In this document: positions 60,406 to 64,000 of the stretch, piece by piece
How the letters are laid out: every line of letters starts with the position of its first letter
Numbering within the stretch: position 1 is the first letter of the stretch
Assembly: GCF_011039275.1 (NCBI RefSeq)
Contig: NZ_JAAKGB010000001.1
Coordinates: 310,001 to 374,000 of the forward strand
DNA length: 64,000 nucleotides
From: Streptococcus hyointestinalis
GTDB taxonomy: Bacteria; Bacillota; Bacilli; Lactobacillales; Streptococcaceae
Direction: 5' to 3'
Notes under the pieces: generated by a model
The model's database searches: none
Seen by the model: only the letters and a program-made list of their open reading frames with translations
What the model was told of the DNA's origin: nothing
Position numbers and translations under genes: made by a program

Positions 60406-61172
60406 GTGATGTATCCCGCATTTTAAAAGAAGCTCGGGACCAAAATCGTCTGACGACTCTGGATTATGCCGAGAAAGTGTTTGACGATTTTATCGAGCTA
60501 CATGGTGATAGACACTATGGTGATGATGGTGCTGTTGTCGGAGGTATCGCACGCCTAGATGGTCGTCCTGTCACTGTCATTGGTATCCAAAAAGGTAAAA
60601 ACCTACAAGACAACCTCAAGCGTAACTTCGGACAGCCTAATCCAGAAGGCTACCGTAAGGCATGCCGCTTGATGAAGCAGGCAGAAAAATTTGGTCGTCC
60701 AGTTATTACCTTTATCAATACCGCTGGCGCTTATCCCGGTGTTGGTGCTGAGGAGCGTGGACAGGGTGAGGCGATTGCTCGCAATCTCCTTGAGATGAGT
60801 GACCTCAAGGTGCCTATCATTGCCGTTATCATCGGTGAGGGTGGCTCTGGTGGGGCGCTTGCCTTGGCGCTAGCTGATAAGGTATGGATGCTTGAAAATA
60901 CCATGTATGCTATTTTGAGTCCTGAAGGTTTTGCCTCTATCTTGTGGAAAGATGGCAGCAGAGCACCTGAGGCGGCAGAATTGATGAAGTTAACAGCAGG
61001 CGAGCTGCTACAGATGGGTGTGATTGACCGTATCATCCCAGAGCACGGCTATTTCTCTAGTGAAATTGTCGATATGCTAAAAGCAGCACTCATTGAAGAG
61101 ATCGACTCGCTTAGCCAGTTACCTTTAGAAAAATTGCTAGAAGAGCGTTATCAACGCTTTCGAAAATACTAA
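60402..61172 (+). CDS. accA: Acetyl-CoA carboxylase carboxyltransferase, alpha subunit
   Basis: Partner of AccD, 256 residues. It shows [37 protein letters not shown] and [15 protein letters not shown]. Its ATG lies within the end of accD. It is the last gene of the FAS cluster and is followed by a terminator. Confidence 0.97.
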   Translation: MSDVSRILKEARDQNRLTTLDYAEKVFDDFIELHGDRHYGDDGAVVGGIARLDGRPVTVIGIQKGKNLQDNLKRNFGQPNPEGYRKACRLMKQAEKFGRPVITFINTAGAYPGVGAEERGQGEAIARNLLEMSDLKVPIIAVIIGEGGSGGALALALADKVWMLENTMYAILSPEGFASILWKDGSRAPEAAELMKLTAGELLQMGVIDRIIPEHGYFSSEIVDMLKAALIEEIDSLSQLPLEKLLEERYQRFRKY

Positions 61173-61186
61173 AAAGATTGCTCGTC

Positions 61187-61206
61187 AAAGACGGAGTCGT
61201 CTTTTT
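61187..61206 (+). terminator. FAS cluster terminator
   Basis: 7-bp stem AAAGACG / CGTCTTT, loop GAGT, then T residues. Confidence 0.72.
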
Positions 61207-61238
61207 AGTCGTTCTAAGAGATTGTAAGGAGATTGAAA

Positions 61239-61868
61239 ATGTACCAAGCACTAAACCACTACCTCTCTTATCAAGGGATGAAGTATATCAAGCCTGAAAA
61301 AGCAGGTGCGCTAGAGAAGGAAATGCTGACCTTTAAAGCTGCAGGCCAAGAAGCGAGAAAGGCTTTTACCGCTATTTCAAAGGCGCTAGAAGAAAAGGTG
61401 GCTCCTTTTCAGATGGAGCGTGTCAGCAATTGGGCGAGTCAAGCCCAGCTTGGGCGACCGCATTTTTGGTGCTATTTTAAACGCCCAGAAGATGGAGAGG
61501 ACGAGGTGGCGCTAGCTATTAGACTTTATGGCAAGACGGACGCTTTTGGGATTAGCTGCGAGGTGAGTTTTATTGAGCGTAAAAAGTCAGAAACGACCTT
61601 AACTAGGCAGGAGCGTGTCTTGGATGTGCCCATTGCTGCTCCTCTTTATTATCAAGTGCAAAAAGATGGGGAGAGCTATCCTGTTTCAGGAAGTGAATCT
61701 AACCGCCAAATGCTAAAAGAGCAGGTGCGAGATAAGTTAGTTCGGAAAGTGCTGGTCAAGTATGACGTGCCTCTTTCTAAGGAGCAGACTTTAGAGGACT
61801 TGACGGATAAGCTGGCAGATGGTTTTCAAAAGGTTCTGCCTTATTATTGGGCGACAAAGGAGGCGTAG
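61239..61868 (+). CDS. Conserved protein of unknown function
   Basis: I do not recognise this 209-residue protein. It is soluble, rich in Lys, Glu and Gln, without a signal peptide or membrane segment. A central part (RPHFWCYFKRPEDGEDEVALAIRLYGK, about 75-102) looks like beta strands; the ends look helical (AGQEARKAFTAISKALEEKV; ...RDKLVRKVLVKYDVP). AAGGAG is 7 nt before ATG 61239, making it better than TTG 61233. It lies 66 nt after accA, beyond the terminator, and abuts the isochorismatase gene, so those two are probably co-transcribed. Confidence 0.75.
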   Translation: MYQALNHYLSYQGMKYIKPEKAGALEKEMLTFKAAGQEARKAFTAISKALEEKVAPFQMERVSNWASQAQLGRPHFWCYFKRPEDGEDEVALAIRLYGKTDAFGISCEVSFIERKKSETTLTRQERVLDVPIAAPLYYQVQKDGESYPVSGSESNRQMLKEQVRDKLVRKVLVKYDVPLSKEQTLEDLTDKLADGFQKVLPYYWATKEA

Positions 61869-62432
61869 ATGGACACAGCATTGGTTATGATTGATTTTCA
61901 GCAGGCTTTTGACAATGGCACTTGGGGTGAGCGCAATAACCCTTTTGCTGAAGAAAATGCCAAGCGTTTATTGGCCTTTTTTAGGGAGCGAGAGTTACCG
62001 ATTGTGCATATCCAGCACGTGAGTTCGATACCAGAGTCGCAGTTTTATGAAAAGAAAGACGGCTGTGCTTTCAAGGCTGGTTTTGAACCTCTAGCAGGTG
62101 AGGTTCTTTTTCAAAAGGCGGTCAACAGTGCTTTCATCGGGACAGCGTTAGAAGCGTATCTGCACAAGGAAAAGCTAGAGACGCTGGTGATTTGTGGATT
62201 GACCTTGCCACACTGTGTATCAACGACCACTCGTATGGCAGATAATTTTGGCTTTTCAACCTATCTCATCAGCGATGCGACAGCTAGCTTTGCTCTTTCT
62301 GATGTGGATAATCATCTTCTCTCAGCGGAGCTTATCCACAGGATCAATCTCGCTAGTCTCAAGGACGAGTTTGCCACTATCTTGTCAACAGATGAGATAC
62401 TAGCTCATTTGACAAAAAAATCCCAGACTTAG
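61869..62432 (+). CDS. Isochorismatase-family cysteine hydrolase
   Basis: Cysteine hydrolase of 187 residues with the triad Asp9 (MIDFQQAF), Lys83 (FQKAVNSAF) and Cys116 (LPHCVSTTTR). The family includes nicotinamidases and isochorismatases; the closest shape is the small PncA-like branch. It starts directly after the preceding stop. Its stop codon lies inside the hairpin that terminates the minus-strand gene. Confidence 0.88.
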   Translation: MDTALVMIDFQQAFDNGTWGERNNPFAEENAKRLLAFFRERELPIVHIQHVSSIPESQFYEKKDGCAFKAGFEPLAGEVLFQKAVNSAFIGTALEAYLHKEKLETLVICGLTLPHCVSTTTRMADNFGFSTYLISDATASFALSDVDNHLLSAELIHRINLASLKDEFATILSTDEILAHLTKKSQT

Positions 62433-62439
62433 TCTGGGA
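62414..62439 (-). terminator. Terminator of the small membrane protein gene
   Basis: 9-bp stem TCCCAGACT / AGTCTGGGA (62421-62429 with 62431-62439). On the minus strand it is followed by seven T; on the plus strand there is no T-run. Confidence 0.78.
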
Positions 62440-62441
62440 AG

Positions 62442-62639
62442 CTAGGAGTTGTAGCCAAACATGAGGATAAAAAGGACGGGGTAAAGAAGCGCACCAAGCC
62501 CGAGACAAATGAGGATGAAGGTGACGAGTTGCCAAAAGGGTGATAAACGCTTAGCGACAAAGCGCATGACAGCGATAGCCAAAAAGAGGAAAAAGCCAAA
62601 AACGACTAGAGCAAATAATTTGATGACAATAAATAGCAT
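62442..62639 (-). CDS. Small membrane protein of unknown function
   Basis: 65-residue protein with two likely membrane segments (about 3-26 and 36-60) and a short basic loop between. A strong RBS (AAGGAGG) lies just before the ATG at 62639, and a good terminator follows, which supports a real gene. No function can be assigned. Confidence 0.72.
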   Translation of the reverse strand: MLFIVIKLFALVVFGFFLFLAIAVMRFVAKRLSPFWQLVTFILICLGLGALLYPVLFILMFGYNS

Positions 62640-62715
62640 AGAATACTCCTCCTTTTCACTATCAGACTAGCAGATTAGACTGAGAAAGACAAGTCTATTT
62701 TTGAAAGCGTTTTTA

Positions 62716-62724
62716 TGGTATAAT
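62716..62724 (+). promoter_or_regulatory. Promoter of GNAT gene (extended -10)
   Basis: TGG-TATAAT at 62716-62724, about 34 nt before the ATG. The ATG that overlaps the -10 box (62723) cannot be the start. Confidence 0.55.
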
Positions 62725-62758
62725 GAAAGATAGAGATAAACTTATTGTGGAGGTTGTG

Positions 62759-63217
62759 ATGTTAGTATTAGCAGATGTTTCAGAAGCAAAAAAATTGTTA
62801 GACTTGCAGCACAGTGCTTTTGCTGCACTCTATGAGACCTACCATGACCAGTACAATCCGGCTATAGAAAGCTTGGAGGATTTTTGTTCACGCTTTTCTA
62901 GACCCAATTGTCGCTACTATAAAATCGTTGAGGAGAAGAGGACTGTCGGTCTCATTCGGACGACTGTGGCTGAAAATGCCGATGAAGGCTGGATTGGTCT
63001 GATTGGTCTAGCTCCTAGTGCCAGGAAAAAAGGCTATGCCAGCAAGGCCATGTTGGACTTGGAGAGGCTTTATCCTTCTGTCAAGCGCTGGGTTTTATGC
63101 ACAGTTTTACAAGAAAAAGAGCTGGTCGCTTTTTATGAAAAGTTAGGCTACAAGCCTATCAAGGTCGAACCAGAGCAGGCAGGCATGGATATGGTTTACA
63201 TGGAAAAATGGCTATAG
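62759..63217 (+). CDS. GNAT-family N-acetyltransferase
   Basis: Acetyl-CoA-dependent acyltransferase of 152 residues; target unknown. The acetyl-CoA loop is LAPSARKKGYASKAM (about residues 84-98), and the C-terminal FYEKLGYKP block is typical. ATG 62759 is chosen because GGAGG ends 5 nt before it. It is a single gene between its own promoter and a bidirectional terminator. Confidence 0.88.
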   Translation: MLVLADVSEAKKLLDLQHSAFAALYETYHDQYNPAIESLEDFCSRFSRPNCRYYKIVEEKRTVGLIRTTVAENADEGWIGLIGLAPSARKKGYASKAMLDLERLYPSVKRWVLCTVLQEKELVAFYEKLGYKPIKVEPEQAGMDMVYMEKWL

Positions 63218-63224
63218 TATAAGA

Positions 63225-63254
63225 AAAAGACGATTCCTTTTGGAGTCGTCTTTT
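63225..63254. terminator. Bidirectional terminator, GNAT gene / serS
   Basis: 13-bp stem (63225-63237 with 63242-63254, one G-U pair), loop TTTT, A and T runs on both sides. Confidence 0.85.
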
Positions 63255-63262
63255 AGTATTTA

Positions 63263-64000
<738 letters not shown>

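Overview
The window is ordinary core chromosome from a low-GC Gram-positive bacterium, almost certainly a Streptococcus. The evidence is gene content and linkage: mecA-rgpG, sufCDSUB, the yqeG-yqeH-yhbY-nadD-yqeK-rsfS cluster, aspB-asnS, rpoE-pyrG, and a complete fabM-fabT-fabH-acpP-fabK-fabD-fabG-fabF-accB-fabZ-accC-accD-accA cluster that uses FabK and FabM. Species cannot be fixed from the sequence alone. I see no insertion sequence, prophage, CRISPR array, integrase or rRNA.

Layout. 1-1850: end of an EamA transporter gene and an MFS drug-efflux gene. 1914-7411: a tightly packed operon for ribosome assembly, NAD synthesis and tRNA modification. 7416-8213: a MerR/TipAS regulator broken by a frameshift. 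8252-11056: adhE with a Rex-like operator on its promoter. 11065-19449: a polysaccharide deacetylase, a YebC regulator, an ABC exporter whose ATPase is frameshifted, a DUF2207 membrane protein, uppP, mecA and rgpG. 19491-24765: the SUF Fe-S operon, convergent with a D,D-carboxypeptidase gene (24764-26023, minus).

26118-38029: two complete oligopeptide ABC transporter operons in tandem, with gene orders A-D-F-B-C and A-B-C-D-F, similar promoter regions and a CodY-like box before each. 38070-46998: aspB-asnS, truA and a TIGR01440 gene, an MscS channel (minus), tig, rpoE and pyrG (with a CTP-sensing type attenuator). 47005-50290: a membrane-anchored alpha/beta hydrolase, tRNA-Leu(AAG), aspartate kinase (minus) and a HAD phosphatase. 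50345-61206: the type II fatty-acid synthesis cluster with three FabT-like boxes and a strikingly structured acpP-fabK gap. 61239-64000: an unrecognised protein, an isochorismatase-type hydrolase, a small membrane protein (minus), a GNAT acetyltransferase and the C-terminal part of serS (minus).

The most noteworthy points are: (i) two genes each broken by a clean short tandem duplication (4 bp in the MerR regulator, 7 bp in the ABC ATPase); (ii) a 27-bp hairpin directly before fabK; (iii) four genes whose -10 box lies only 6-7 nt before the start codon, implying leaderless mRNAs; and (iv) paired opp operons with related control regions. I did not find a clearly new multi-gene system. Promoters, operators and terminators were read by eye and not scored by software.
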